A DNA stretch of 58,579 nt from Lachnospiraceae bacterium (GTDB lineage: Bacteria; Bacillota; Clostridia; Lachnospirales; Lachnospiraceae). The notes under the pieces were generated by a model. The model was not told the DNA's origin. It did no database searches and saw nothing but the letters and a program-made list of their open reading frames with translations. Position numbers and translations under genes: made by a program. Of this stretch, positions 1 to 8,178 are shown one piece after another (the first letter of the stretch is position 1; the number at the start of each line of letters is the position of its first letter). The DNA lies in assembly GCA_015057555.1 (NCBI GenBank), contig SVEC01000019.1:1-58579 (forward strand). Direction: 5' to 3'.

Positions 1-87
1 CACATAAACTATGTACCATATAAACTTTCGCTATCACCTTCGGTGATGGTAAGCTTTATACTAATCATAACCTTATTCGCCGTAGGC

Positions 88-412
88 GTTGAAACAAAGT
101 TCCCTTTCCATTGCCTTGCGTAGACAAACTATATAGGTGACAAGGGCAAGGGTGTTCAAGCTATCTTTGCGGAGTCGCGGGCAGATTTTGTCTGCCCAGT
201 GAATAACATAGGCCACATTTTGGCACGGATGCCAAAATAGCCGCAACAGAACCAGGACGGTGGCTTTGCGGCGGTGGCCGGAAGAAATCGCGAAGTATAG
301 CTGGGCATTTCAAAATCCCCGCAGCGCAGCACTTAGCTGAATGCCCTTGTCCTTGTCACATAAAAAGAAACCCTTCCGCAAGGCAATGCGAAAGGGTTAA
401 CTTTATTTCAAC
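88..412 (+). ncRNA. Large structured RNA or fold-back element
   Basis: No coding frame is visible here, and base composition is richer in GC than the neighbours. Two long helices nest. An outer helix pairs 88-120 with 377-412 (about 32 pairs with small bulges). An inner helix pairs 137-162 with 335-359 (about 25 pairs, one bulge). The inner helix contains three G-U wobbles (146/350, 153/343, 154/342); on the minus strand these would be A-C mismatches, so an RNA on the plus strand is favoured. The cap holds a hairpin at 179-197 and a closed three-way junction: 211-216 with 274-279, enclosing hairpins 217-238 and 240-272. A separate hairpin with arms 33-38/42-47 lies upstream. The family is not recognised. 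A non-autonomous mobile repeat (MITE-like) is the main alternative. Its right arm overlaps the proC terminator, so the two folds exclude each other. Confidence 0.5.
361..398 (-). terminator. Intrinsic terminator of the proC operon
   Basis: On the minus strand a stem (369-375 with 392-398, extended by a GCG/CGC step) is followed by CTTTTTA. It lies 30 bases beyond the proC stop codon. The stem overlaps the right arm of the larger fold-back element. Confidence 0.7.
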
Positions 413-427
413 TTCTTATAATATTAT

Positions 428-1228
428 TTATAGTCCCTTGGCCTTAGCAGTACAAGCCTTCATAGCTTCGATTACTGAGCTGCGGAAGCCTTTGTCTTCC
501 AGGACGCGGACAGCTTCGATGGTGGTTCCTCCTGGGGAGCAAACCATATCCTTAAGCTCTCCGGGATGCTTGCCAGTTTCAAGAACCATCTTTGCACTAC
601 CAAGAACAGCCTGAGCTGCAAACCTATAGGCCTTATCTCTAGGCATACCATCTGCTACTGCTGCGTCAGCCATAGCTTCGATAAACATAAATACATAGGC
701 TGGTGAGCTACCACTTACAGACACACATACATCCATAAGGCTTTCAGGGATAGCTTCTGCCATTCCAAAGCTACTAAGTAGGTTCATAACATATGCAAAA
801 TTCTCATCATTAACATTTGCGTTTTTGCAAACACCGGTAACACCTTCACCTACAAGGGCAGGAGTGTTAGGCATAGTTCTTACAAGCTTAACCTGGTTGC
901 CTAGGATTGACTCTAACCATGAAATTGTCTTGCCTGGCGCTATTGTAACTATGATTTGATCCTTTGATATAATGTCTTTTATCTCTTCAAGCACTGTTTG
1001 ATAAAATTGAGGCTTAATAGAGAGAAATAAAACCTCGCATTCGGATACAACTTTTGTATTGCTTCTGGTGGCATTGACACCTAGCTCCTCGTAAGCCTTT
1101 TTTATGGCGGCTTCTGAAGCATCAGATACAATAATTTCAGTATTCTTTATATCGGTTTTCTTAATAATTCCTTGAATAATAGCTGAAGCCATATTACCGC
1201 AGCCTATAAAACCAATTTTATAATTCAT
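428..1228 (-). CDS. proC: Pyrroline-5-carboxylate reductase
   Basis: This cytosolic enzyme reduces 1-pyrroline-5-carboxylate to proline with NAD(P)H, the last step of proline synthesis. The N-terminus carries the Rossmann dinucleotide motif GFIGCGNMASAI. Downstream are the family motifs VRTMPNTPALVG and, near the C-terminus, VCSPGGTTIEAV. The length of 266 residues is normal for ProC. A GTG three codons upstream is possible, but the ATG at 1228 has a TTAGG-type ribosome binding site at about 8 bases and is preferred. The gene follows the glycerophosphodiesterase gene by 15 bases, so the two are probably co-transcribed from the right. No proA or proB is in the window. Confidence 0.95.
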   Translation of the reverse strand: MNYKIGFIGCGNMASAIIQGIIKKTDIKNTEIIVSDASEAAIKKAYEELGVNATRSNTKVVSECEVLFLSIKPQFYQTVLEEIKDIISKDQIIVTIAPGKTISWLESILGNQVKLVRTMPNTPALVGEGVTGVCKNANVNDENFAYVMNLLSSFGMAEAIPESLMDVCVSVSGSSPAYVFMFIEAMADAAVADGMPRDKAYRFAAQAVLGSAKMVLETGKHPGELKDMVCSPGGTTIEAVRVLEDKGFRSSVIEAMKACTAKAKGL

Positions 1229-1243
1229 GTAATACACCTAACC

Positions 1244-1966
1244 TTAATGGCCCTTTCTCTTATAATAAGCATCCCTTAGGGCTAAAGCCTTGTCTGGGAC
1301 ATCTGTAATTATTCCGTCAACTCCTTTTGCAAGAAGCTTTTTAATAACCTTTTCATCGTTTACTGTCCATACATAGATCTTTTTCTTGAGAAGTCTCATA
1401 CGAAGAATATAGTCCCAAGTAACCAGTCTATATTGAGGGGATACAAAATCTGCATCTAAAAGTGCTAGCCTTCGCCTCGGCATAAATTCGTTGACACGTC
1501 TTTTTATATCGGCCTTTTTGTAACCTAGTAAAAGACCGGTGTTAACCTTTTTGTCTAGAAGTCCAACCTTTTTAACTGCAGTATCTAAAAATGATTTTAT
1601 CATAAATTCATCATATGAAAAGTATTTTTTGATGGCAGACAAAACTCTGAATTCATATCCGGTTTCCTTAAGCTCTATGTCCAGCTTGATTTTGCCCTTG
1701 CAAAGCTTAAGTACATCATCAAAGAGAGGGACATAGTAGCCCTTTTCCATAGTCTTAGCATTAAGCTCATCAAAGGTTAAAAACTTTACCAAAGTGTCAT
1801 CTATGATGTCATCGTGAAAGACAATAAGCTTTTTGTCCTTTGTTTGCCTTATGTCCATTTCAACAAAGTCAGCACCAAGCTCAATGGCCAGTGCAAAGCT
1901 TTCTATGGTGTTGTCAGTGCCGGCAAGCTTTGAAGCTCCTCTATGGGCAATGATAGCAGTTCTCAT
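1244..1966 (-). CDS. Glycerophosphodiester phosphodiesterase
   Basis: The protein is predicted to hydrolyse glycerophosphodiesters (deacylated phospholipid headgroups) to glycerol 3-phosphate and an alcohol. The N-terminus shows the GDPD signature IAHRGAS followed by NTIESF, then the metal and catalytic set in EMDIRQTKD and VFHDD. The C-terminal WTVND and GVDGIITDVPD motifs complete the TIM-barrel family pattern. There is no signal peptide, so it is a cytosolic GlpQ/UgpQ-type enzyme of 240 residues. It lies between clpX (32 bases upstream) and proC (15 bases downstream). No glycerol 3-phosphate transporter is adjacent, so the physiological substrate is inferred from the family only. Confidence 0.9.
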   Translation of the reverse strand: MRTAIIAHRGASKLAGTDNTIESFALAIELGADFVEMDIRQTKDKKLIVFHDDIIDDTLVKFLTFDELNAKTMEKGYYVPLFDDVLKLCKGKIKLDIELKETGYEFRVLSAIKKYFSYDEFMIKSFLDTAVKKVGLLDKKVNTGLLLGYKKADIKRRVNEFMPRRRLALLDADFVSPQYRLVTWDYILRMRLLKKKIYVWTVNDEKVIKKLLAKGVDGIITDVPDKALALRDAYYKRKGH

Positions 1967-1998
1967 AAAAAGAACCCTCCTGATAAGTTAAAAAAATT

Positions 1999-3363
1999 TT
2001 AAAACGTTCCTCTAAGCTCGATAATAGGTGAACCCTTACCTCGTATATAATCTCCAGTAATAGTAACTCTACCGATACTGTCATCTCTAGGTATCTGGTA
2101 CATAATATCAAGCATGAACTTCTCGATTATAGAGCGAAGAGCTCTGGCTCCGGTCTTTCTTTCCATAGCAAGCTCTGCTATGGCATCGTATGCAGTTTCG
2201 TCAAATTCTAAATCAACCTCATCTAGTGCAAGAAGCTTTTTGTACTGCTTAAGAATAGCATTCTTTGGCTCCTTTAAAATTTTGATATACATATCCTTAT
2301 CAAGTGCCTCCAATGTAAATAACACTGGAAGTCTACCGATAAACTCTGGAATCATACCAAATTCACGTAAGTCTTCAATGGTAACTTCTTTGATAATATT
2401 AAGATTATCCTTGTGCTTATCCTTAAGGTCAGCGTTGAAGCCTATAGCAGATTGCTTATTTAGTCTGGCTGCTATTATTTTTTCAAGCTCTGGAAAGGCA
2501 CCACCACAAATGAATAGAATGTTCTTAGTATTCATAGTAGTAAGTGGTGTCATAGCATTCTTGCTGCTTGAACCTACAGGAACCTCTATATCTGCACCTT
2601 CAAGAATTTTAAGCAAGCCCTGCTGGACAGATTCGCCACTTACGTCTCTGCTGTGGGTTTCCTTCTTCTTTGCAATTTTATCAATCTCATCGATAAATAC
2701 AATTCCACGCTCTGCCTTTTCTACGTCATTGTCCGCAGCAGCTAAAAGCTTAGAAAGAATACTTTCTACATCATCACCTATGTAACCAGCCTCAGTAAGG
2801 GAGGTGGCGTCAGTTATGGCTAAAGGAACATTTAAAAGTCTAGCTACAGTCTTTACCAAATATGTCTTACCGCAACCGGTAGGTCCAAGCATAAGCATGT
2901 TTGACTTTTCAATTTCAATATCATCCATAGTATTAGTTATAACCCTTTTGTAGTGATTATAAACCGCTACTGATATACATTTTTTAGCGTATTCCTGACC
3001 AATTACATATTCATCAAGCATAGCTTTAATCTTGTGAGGTGCAGGAATGTTCTCTAAGGTAAGAGGTACTTCCTCCTTTTTTTCCTTAGTCTTTTTCTTT
3101 TTAACCTTCTGAGACTTTGGAATGTCATCAAATGGCATAAACTGAGATAAATTTATGTTAGGCATCTTGCTAAAGTCTAGGAAGGACATAGGGTTGTTGC
3201 TTAAGGCGTCAAAGCTTTTTTGCATACACTCATTGCAAATGCACATGCTGCCAGGCATAGAAATAAATGGACCTGCAGTTGACTCAGGTCTCTTGCATAG
3301 GTAGCAATATTTTTCGTATTCGTCTTTATCGTTATCATTATTATTGTTTATATTATCTGGCAT
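1999..3363 (-). CDS. clpX: ATP-dependent Clp protease ATP-binding subunit ClpX
   Basis: This AAA+ unfoldase feeds substrates to ClpP. An N-terminal four-cysteine zinc domain (CYLC then CICNEC, spaced about 26 residues) follows an Asn/Asp-rich extension. Walker A is GPTGCGKT, Walker B GIVFIDEIDKIA, the pore loop is GYIG (usual form GYVG), and the ClpP-docking IGF tripeptide is present in SAIGFNADL. Sensor 2 lies in RKTGARALRSIIE. The ATG at 3363 is preferred over one 21 bases upstream because GGAGGAG precedes it by 5 bases. Neither clpP nor tig is adjacent, so it could be a second, stand-alone ClpX. A TATAAT-like -10 on the minus strand at 3396-3401 may drive it. Confidence 0.93.
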   Translation of the reverse strand: MPDNINNNNDNDKDEYEKYCYLCKRPESTAGPFISMPGSMCICNECMQKSFDALSNNPMSFLDFSKMPNINLSQFMPFDDIPKSQKVKKKKTKEKKEEVPLTLENIPAPHKIKAMLDEYVIGQEYAKKCISVAVYNHYKRVITNTMDDIEIEKSNMLMLGPTGCGKTYLVKTVARLLNVPLAITDATSLTEAGYIGDDVESILSKLLAAADNDVEKAERGIVFIDEIDKIAKKKETHSRDVSGESVQQGLLKILEGADIEVPVGSSSKNAMTPLTTMNTKNILFICGGAFPELEKIIAARLNKQSAIGFNADLKDKHKDNLNIIKEVTIEDLREFGMIPEFIGRLPVLFTLEALDKDMYIKILKEPKNAILKQYKKLLALDEVDLEFDETAYDAIAELAMERKTGARALRSIIEKFMLDIMYQIPRDDSIGRVTITGDYIRGKGSPIIELRGTF

Positions 3364-3532
3364 AATTTCTCCTCCGTGTCTCATTGATGTTTATGATTAT
3401 AGCACTTATTTATAACGATTACTATGTTATAATAAGGAAAAAATCCGATTTTATAATCCTATATCATTGAAAAACGTGTTAAAATATGTATTATAGTTAG
3501 TATATATTGAGAAATGCAGAGGTGGTATAAAT

Positions 3533-3889
3533 ATGAAAAAGAGAGTACTTGCGTATTTGAAATATATTGATGAATTACTTGAAACAGATAATGCAAATTG
3601 GGATGAGGAGATAAAAAAACATCTGGTGCAGATAGGGTTCTTTGCTCACGAGAGGTTAGTTCACCTTATAGTGACAGTGCTATTTGCTCTAATGACTATG
3701 GCTTCTATACTATACTGTAACTATACTGGTTCTATGATTGCTTTAACTCTTACTGTGGCCCTTTTGGTGCTTCTGATTCCTTACATAATGCATTATTATT
3801 TATTGGAAAACAGTGTTCAGAAAATGTATGTACAGTACGATGCTATGATGAATAAGACAAAAGAAGCATTTTCAACCATGAAAGAGTAG
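3533..3889 (+). CDS. Small two-helix membrane protein
   Basis: This 118-residue protein is not recognised. The N-terminal 45 residues are soluble and charged. Two hydrophobic segments follow (about residues 42-62 and 65-86), consistent with a helical hairpin in the membrane, and the C-terminus is again polar. The ribosome binding site is AGAGGTGG about 8 bases before the ATG. A promoter with TTGAAA and TATTAT separated by 16 bases lies at 3467-3494. The gene is divergent from clpX and ends at a strong terminator, so it is probably a single-gene transcript. Function unknown. Confidence 0.7.
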   Translation: MKKRVLAYLKYIDELLETDNANWDEEIKKHLVQIGFFAHERLVHLIVTVLFALMTMASILYCNYTGSMIALTLTVALLVLLIPYIMHYYLLENSVQKMYVQYDAMMNKTKEAFSTMKE

Positions 3890-3902
3890 AATAATATAAA
3901 TT

Positions 3903-3962
3903 AAGACGAAGATTGTATCTGTACCCGGCTTACCCGTTTAAGATACAAATCTCCGTCTTTTT
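3903..3962 (+). terminator. Intrinsic terminator
   Basis: AAGACG, AGAT and GTATCT pair with AGATAC, ATCT and CGTCTT, and a run of T follows. It sits between convergent genes and may act on both. Confidence 0.8.
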
Positions 3963-3964
3963 CA

Positions 3965-4384
3965 TTATCTGTTGTTTGAAGCACCAGACTCAGTTGTAGA
4001 CTCTGTAGTCATTTCTGTAGAGCCTGTAGCACTATTATTTGAGCTATTACCATTATTGCTGCTAACATTGTTGTTGCCGTTATTGCTACCACCATTGTTA
4101 TTGCCAGTAACATCCTCAATACCATTTACAACTCCGTCAGTAACATCCTCAGCACCATCTACAACTCCATCTGTAACGCTTTCCATTCCATTTCCGATAT
4201 CATCGGTAACTGAATTATTGTTGTTGCTACCGTTGCTGTTAGTGTCGTTGTTTGAATTCTGGGTAGTCTGTGTCTGACTAGAACTCCCATTGTTTCCTTC
4301 ATCATCGTTGCCACAGCCTGCAAAGAAGCATGAAAATACAACAAGTGAAAGAGAAAGTAATAAAGCTTTTTTGAATTTTTTCAT
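3965..4384 (-). CDS. Asn/Ser-rich low-complexity lipoprotein
   Basis: The 139-residue product begins with a lipoprotein signal peptide: MKKFKK, a hydrophobic core, then lipobox FAGC with the lipidated Cys at about residue 24. The mature part has no globular look. It is rich in Asn, Ser, Thr and Gly with two short near-repeats of the type DGVVDGAEDVT and DGVVNGIEDVT around the centre. It is probably a surface-anchored linker or cell-wall-associated lipoprotein. The signal peptide resembles that of the sugar-binding lipoprotein at 26210, beginning with the same eight residues. No function can be assigned. Confidence 0.7.
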   Translation of the reverse strand: MKKFKKALLLSLSLVVFSCFFAGCGNDDEGNNGSSSQTQTTQNSNNDTNSNGSNNNNSVTDDIGNGMESVTDGVVDGAEDVTDGVVNGIEDVTGNNNGGSNNGNNNVSSNNGNSSNNSATGSTEMTTESTTESGASNNR

Positions 4385-4491
4385 AACATTAATCTCCTTA
4401 TTTCAAAAGAATTATACACATAGTATTGCCCAAAATAAGGAGATTATTAATTTTGTTTACAGTAAAATAATGGAAATTTTATAAATGAAAC

Positions 4492-5379
4492 TTATTGTTC
4501 ATCATCCACAGTGTTAAAGCAACCTCCTGCATCAACTATATTGCAGTTGTGTTTTTGATCAAAAGGGTTGCTATATTCTAGAGGTTTAATGCTCCTATCT
4601 AGAAGGCAACCGTTGACAAAGTCAAGACAAAGAGAATCTTCAGAATTAGCAGTGCTACCCTTAGATATAATTGCTTTTCCGTTATGAGGAAGCTGATAAT
4701 GAGTAAAGTAAATGGAATTTAATATGAGAGTAAGACCCACAGTCATAGTTCCATCCACTATATCAAGGGCAATCACCTTTGGGATAGCCATAAGGTTTAG
4801 TCCCTGCTCTAATCCACTGTTAGTGGTTGAAAAGCCAATAACATTCAAACTTGGAGTTCCCACATCCCCACCAGTATATACTACTCCATAAGGTGCAAAT
4901 AAATTAATTACCAATGATGTTGGATTAGTATCCTCATCATAACTTTCATCTGTTACGTCAGGAGAAAGATATATTATTCCAGGTACTTCTACTGTGCCCA
5001 GTAATCTTCTGCAACAATCATAAAATTTTATGGCAAAGGTTACAGAGAGATTAGTAAGTGTAATCTCGTAGCAGTTAGGTCTGGCAGTAATAGGCTCTAT
5101 AGTAACTGCCGAAGTTCCTGTTTCTAAAAATTCTATATCTATAACTTCAGCACTGGCATAAACCGCAGTAGGATAGGTTGTGGGAACAGTATCAGGTAAA
5201 TCAAAGGTTCTACAAATATTGATACCTAACTGGTCATATACAACTGGAGCTAACACAGTGAGGAATTGAGGTTCTCCGCATTGTGGGTTGATGCAGGCAT
5301 CCACACATTCGTGTCCGAACATACCACCATTTATCAGGTCGCTGACAATAGTCCTATTGCCACATCCGCATTTTGACAT
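4492..5379 (-). CDS. Hypothetical protein with clustered terminal cysteines
   Basis: This 295-residue protein is not recognised. It starts MSKCGCGN, has a second Cys group in HECVDACINPQCG and a Cys pair at CCRR in the middle, and ends with NCNIVDAGGCF. The body is rich in beta-branched residues and short hydrophobic strands, suggesting a beta-sandwich. It has no signal peptide or membrane helix. Terminal Cys clusters on a beta-rich core are reminiscent of cross-linked spore-coat or appendage proteins, but that is inference only. The start at 5379 is chosen because AAAGGA lies about 8 bases upstream; an upstream ATG at 5397 is less well placed. Confidence 0.6.
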   Translation of the reverse strand: MSKCGCGNRTIVSDLINGGMFGHECVDACINPQCGEPQFLTVLAPVVYDQLGINICRTFDLPDTVPTTYPTAVYASAEVIDIEFLETGTSAVTIEPITARPNCYEITLTNLSVTFAIKFYDCCRRLLGTVEVPGIIYLSPDVTDESYDEDTNPTSLVINLFAPYGVVYTGGDVGTPSLNVIGFSTTNSGLEQGLNLMAIPKVIALDIVDGTMTVGLTLILNSIYFTHYQLPHNGKAIISKGSTANSEDSLCLDFVNGCLLDRSIKPLEYSNPFDQKHNCNIVDAGGCFNTVDDEQ

Positions 5380-5534
5380 ATGATTATTTCCTTTCAAATA
5401 TACTTACAATAATATATTCATATGGATAATATTTGTTGACTAAGGGGAAAAGATAAAAATCCAAAAAGAAAAGAAATATATTATGTATCCGCTTTATGTA
5501 AACCATAATATAAGGTGTAAATGTTACAAAACAA

Positions 5535-5597
5535 TGTGGATAACTATGTGGATAAAGTGGAAAACTCAAGAAACACGTAGTTCTTAGTTGTGGACAA
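5535..5597. promoter_or_regulatory. Cluster of DnaA-box-like sites
   Basis: TGTGGATAA, the reverse complement of the DnaA box TTATCCACA, occurs exactly at 5535-5543 and again at 5547-5555, 12 bases apart. A third, TGTGGACAA, is at 5589-5597. All point the same way, inside an AT-rich stretch without genes (5398-5776). Confidence 0.5.
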
Positions 5598-5644
5598 TAT
5601 TACGAAAATGTTACATTTAATTAAAGTTCACTTCACATATTTAC

Positions 5645-5673
5645 TTGACATAATATCAAAATAGGTTTACAAT
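5645..5673 (+). promoter_or_regulatory. Sigma-A promoter of the deacetylase gene
   Basis: TTGACA at 5645-5650 and TACAAT at 5668-5673 are separated by exactly 17 bases. The predicted start is near 5680. Confidence 0.8.
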
Positions 5674-5681
5674 AAAAAATA

Positions 5682-5713
5682 CGACCTTTTTTTCGGAATT
5701 CCGAAAAAGGTCG
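5682..5713. repeat. Palindrome at the predicted transcription start
   Basis: CGACC and a T run, then CGGAATTCCG, then an A run and GGTCG form a 32-base near-perfect inverted repeat (7 T against 5 A). It begins within about 10 bases of the -10 box. It could be an operator or a stem-loop at the mRNA 5' end. Confidence 0.65.
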
Positions 5714-5776
5714 CACCATAGAATTTGTATTTCGTGATTATTATAACACAATATATAGAAAAGTAAAGGTTTTTTT

Positions 5777-6859
5777 ATGAGACAGGATTTTGAGACCCCA
5801 ATTGAATATTTTGAAAAAAATTCTTCCTTGACTATACAGGAAAATGAAGAAATTGCTTACAATAGAAGGAATGTGGATAACATTAAGAAATTAATAGTAT
5901 GTGCATTTATAGTGGTTTGCTTCATTCCGGTGTTTTTCTGCCTGTACCTTATGGTTAAGCTTAACAAGCTTGACGACAGAGCGAATGAACTTAAGAATCA
6001 GCTTGCAGCAGAGAGCAACCATCAGGTTTATGGTGAGTTAACTGAGATGTCAGAGAGTGTAAGCAACAATGACGCTTATTTGCTGGACAAGTACGCAACT
6101 TCTGATTTGGAAAAGGATCCTGGTGAGTCCACCCATGTGCTTATGGGTAGTGATTCTGAGAAGGTTGAGACTCAGGGAGAGATTACAGAGGTTCCACCTA
6201 CTACAGAGAGCGGAAGTGTTTCTGTGAAAAGTAAGTACAAGGTGTATCTAACCTTTGATGATGGTCCAAGCGAGCATACGGATGAGATTTTAGATGTGCT
6301 TAAGGAAAATGATGTGAAGGCTACATTTTTTGTGGTATATAATCCTAACAAGGACCTGTGGCCTATGTATAAGAGGATTGTAGATGAGGGACATACCCTT
6401 GCCATGCATTCCTATACCCATGTATATGATGATATTTATTATAGTGAATTGTCCTTTGCGGAGGATGTAACCTTGATTCACGATTTCCTATATGAGCAAA
6501 CAGGGGTGGATTGTAAGTATTACAGATTTCCGGGAGGAAGTTCGAATTCAGTATCAAATGTTGACATTCAGCAGTTAATAGGGTATTTATATGAGAGTGG
6601 TATTACATATTATGATTGGAATGCACTTTCAGAGGATTCAGTGGACTTATCCCTATCTCCAGAGGAGCTTAATGAAAATGTTATGAGCTCTGTTAGAACA
6701 AATGGAAGTGATACTGTAGTGTTGTTGCACGACCTTAAGGACAATCCAAACACTGCAGCAGGTCTTCAGGAGCTTATAGACACGCTTAAGAAGGAGGGCT
6801 ATCAGATATGCCCAATCGATGATAATACCATACCAGTGCAGCATGTAACTTATGAGTAA
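5777..6859 (+). CDS. Membrane-anchored polysaccharide deacetylase (NodB domain)
   Basis: This is a probable cell-surface deacetylase acting on peptidoglycan or another N-acetylated glycan. Residues 1-35 are cytoplasmic and charged, a single membrane helix follows (about 36-58), then a short coiled coil and a Ser/Thr-rich linker to about 150. The NodB domain begins at about 153: metal motif TFDDGPS (about 158), HSYTH (about 211-215), RFPGG (about 250) and LHD (about 318). All catalytic motifs are present. The 360-residue length fits anchored members of the family. A TAAAGG ribosome binding site precedes the ATG. folC follows by 20 bases with its own Shine-Dalgarno, so read-through into the folate genes is likely. 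Confidence 0.9.
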   Translation: MRQDFETPIEYFEKNSSLTIQENEEIAYNRRNVDNIKKLIVCAFIVVCFIPVFFCLYLMVKLNKLDDRANELKNQLAAESNHQVYGELTEMSESVSNNDAYLLDKYATSDLEKDPGESTHVLMGSDSEKVETQGEITEVPPTTESGSVSVKSKYKVYLTFDDGPSEHTDEILDVLKENDVKATFFVVYNPNKDLWPMYKRIVDEGHTLAMHSYTHVYDDIYYSELSFAEDVTLIHDFLYEQTGVDCKYYRFPGGSSNSVSNVDIQQLIGYLYESGITYYDWNALSEDSVDLSLSPEELNENVMSSVRTNGSDTVVLLHDLKDNPNTAAGLQELIDTLKKEGYQICPIDDNTIPVQHVTYE

Positions 6860-6879
6860 AATTTATTAGGAGTATGGTT

Positions 6880-8154
6880 ATGGATTTACCGTCGGCGAAA
6901 CAATTTATAGAGGATAAAAATGGTCTGGGTATTACCCCAGGCCTGGATAATATAATGGAGCTGCTTACTAGATTAGGTAACCCCCAGAAGGATGTAAAAT
7001 GTCTTCATATAGGTGGAACTAATGGAAAGGGCTCTATTTTTGCGTTTTTACAGGATGTTTTAATGGAGTCTGGAATGAAGGTGGGAAGATATGTTTCTCC
7101 GACTATTCTTGACTATATGGAGAGATTCCAAGTTAATAAGGAATATATGCCAGAGGAGGAGTTTCCTGGCTATGTGGAGCTTGTTAAGGAGCAGGTAGAA
7201 GCGATGGTTAGTGACGGTATGAATAGTCCTAGTGCCTTTGAGATAGAAACTGCAATTGCCTTTCTATATTTTAAGGAGGAAAATGTGGATGTGGCTCTTA
7301 TTGAGTGTGGTATGGGTGGTGCTCTAGATGCCACAAATGTACTTGATAATCCTATGGTAAGTGTATTTGCATCTATTTCTTTAGATCATATGTCCTTCTT
7401 GGGAGACACAGTGGAGGAGATTGCCAAAAACAAGTCCATGATTATTAAGGAGAATTCAATTTGTATATCTCATCCACAGCGTAAAAAGGTTTCTGAAGTT
7501 TTAAGGGAAAGATGCCGTGAGTTAAATACTACTTATATAGAGGTGGATGAGGAAAATATTGATGTTATATCTGAGGGTGTAGAGGGAAGTCGTTTTACCT
7601 ATAAAAATGGTGAGTACGAGATTTCCTTACCGGGCACATTTCAGATAGGAAACGCTTGTACCGCTATCGAGATAGCTCAGGTTGTGTTTGAACTTGATTA
7701 TAATGTGATTGCTAAGGCTATCAAGAATACTATCTGGGTTGGAAGATTTACCAAGGTAAATGATAGGCCTCTTACTATTATAGATGGTGCCCACAATGAG
7801 AAGGCATGGCGCGAGCTTAACGCAAGCATTAATAAATATTTTACAAACAAGCAAATTGTTTATATAATAGGAGTGTTAAAGGATAAGGAATATGACAAGA
7901 TGGTAGATATTCTTAAGGACACCATGTCCTATGCCATTGTTATAACTCCGGATACTCCTAGAGGCTTAGATAAGGAAATTTTGGCAGATATGCTTTTGGT
8001 GAATGGTGTTCCTGCCACCACGGCATCAACCACTGATGAAGCTATATCCTTAGCCTATGATGAGGCAGAGGATGAGGACGTGGTTATAATTTGCGGTTCC
8101 CTCAGCTTCATAGGAGAATATATTAATTACGATTACAGCAAGCATAATGAATAA
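6880..8154 (+). CDS. folC: Bifunctional folylpolyglutamate/dihydrofolate synthase
   Basis: The enzyme ligates glutamate to dihydropteroate and to folate derivatives using ATP. It shows the Mur-ligase-like P-loop GGTNGKGS (about residue 47), the YVSPTILDYMERFQVN region, ALIECGMGGALDATN (about 140) and DGAHNEKA (about 305), all typical of FolC. Length is 424 residues. The ATG at 6880 is preferred to the ATG two codons upstream because AGGAG lies 7 bases before it. It opens a block with an HD-domain gene, folP and folBK, which together supply most of dihydrofolate synthesis. No folE is in the window. Confidence 0.95.
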   Translation: MDLPSAKQFIEDKNGLGITPGLDNIMELLTRLGNPQKDVKCLHIGGTNGKGSIFAFLQDVLMESGMKVGRYVSPTILDYMERFQVNKEYMPEEEFPGYVELVKEQVEAMVSDGMNSPSAFEIETAIAFLYFKEENVDVALIECGMGGALDATNVLDNPMVSVFASISLDHMSFLGDTVEEIAKNKSMIIKENSICISHPQRKKVSEVLRERCRELNTTYIEVDEENIDVISEGVEGSRFTYKNGEYEISLPGTFQIGNACTAIEIAQVVFELDYNVIAKAIKNTIWVGRFTKVNDRPLTIIDGAHNEKAWRELNASINKYFTNKQIVYIIGVLKDKEYDKMVDILKDTMSYAIVITPDTPRGLDKEILADMLLVNGVPATTASTTDEAISLAYDEAEDEDVVIICGSLSFIGEYINYDYSKHNE

Positions 8155-8178
8155 GGCTTGGGTTGGAGATTTGGTTAA

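Noticed and set aside
1..427. Protein-coding end of an upstream gene
   Set aside because: All frames are broken by stops, and the sequence is dominated by inverted repeats.
2114..2785. Long open frame opposite clpX
   Set aside because: Clear antisense shadow of conserved clpX codons, without a ribosome binding site or recognisable protein.
4290..4484. Short frame overlapping the lipoprotein signal sequence on the plus strand
   Set aside because: No ribosome binding site, and the sequence is the complement of a clear signal peptide.
5398..5776. Chromosomal origin oriC
   Set aside because: Only three DnaA-box-like sites occur, and neither dnaA, dnaN nor rpmH is nearby.
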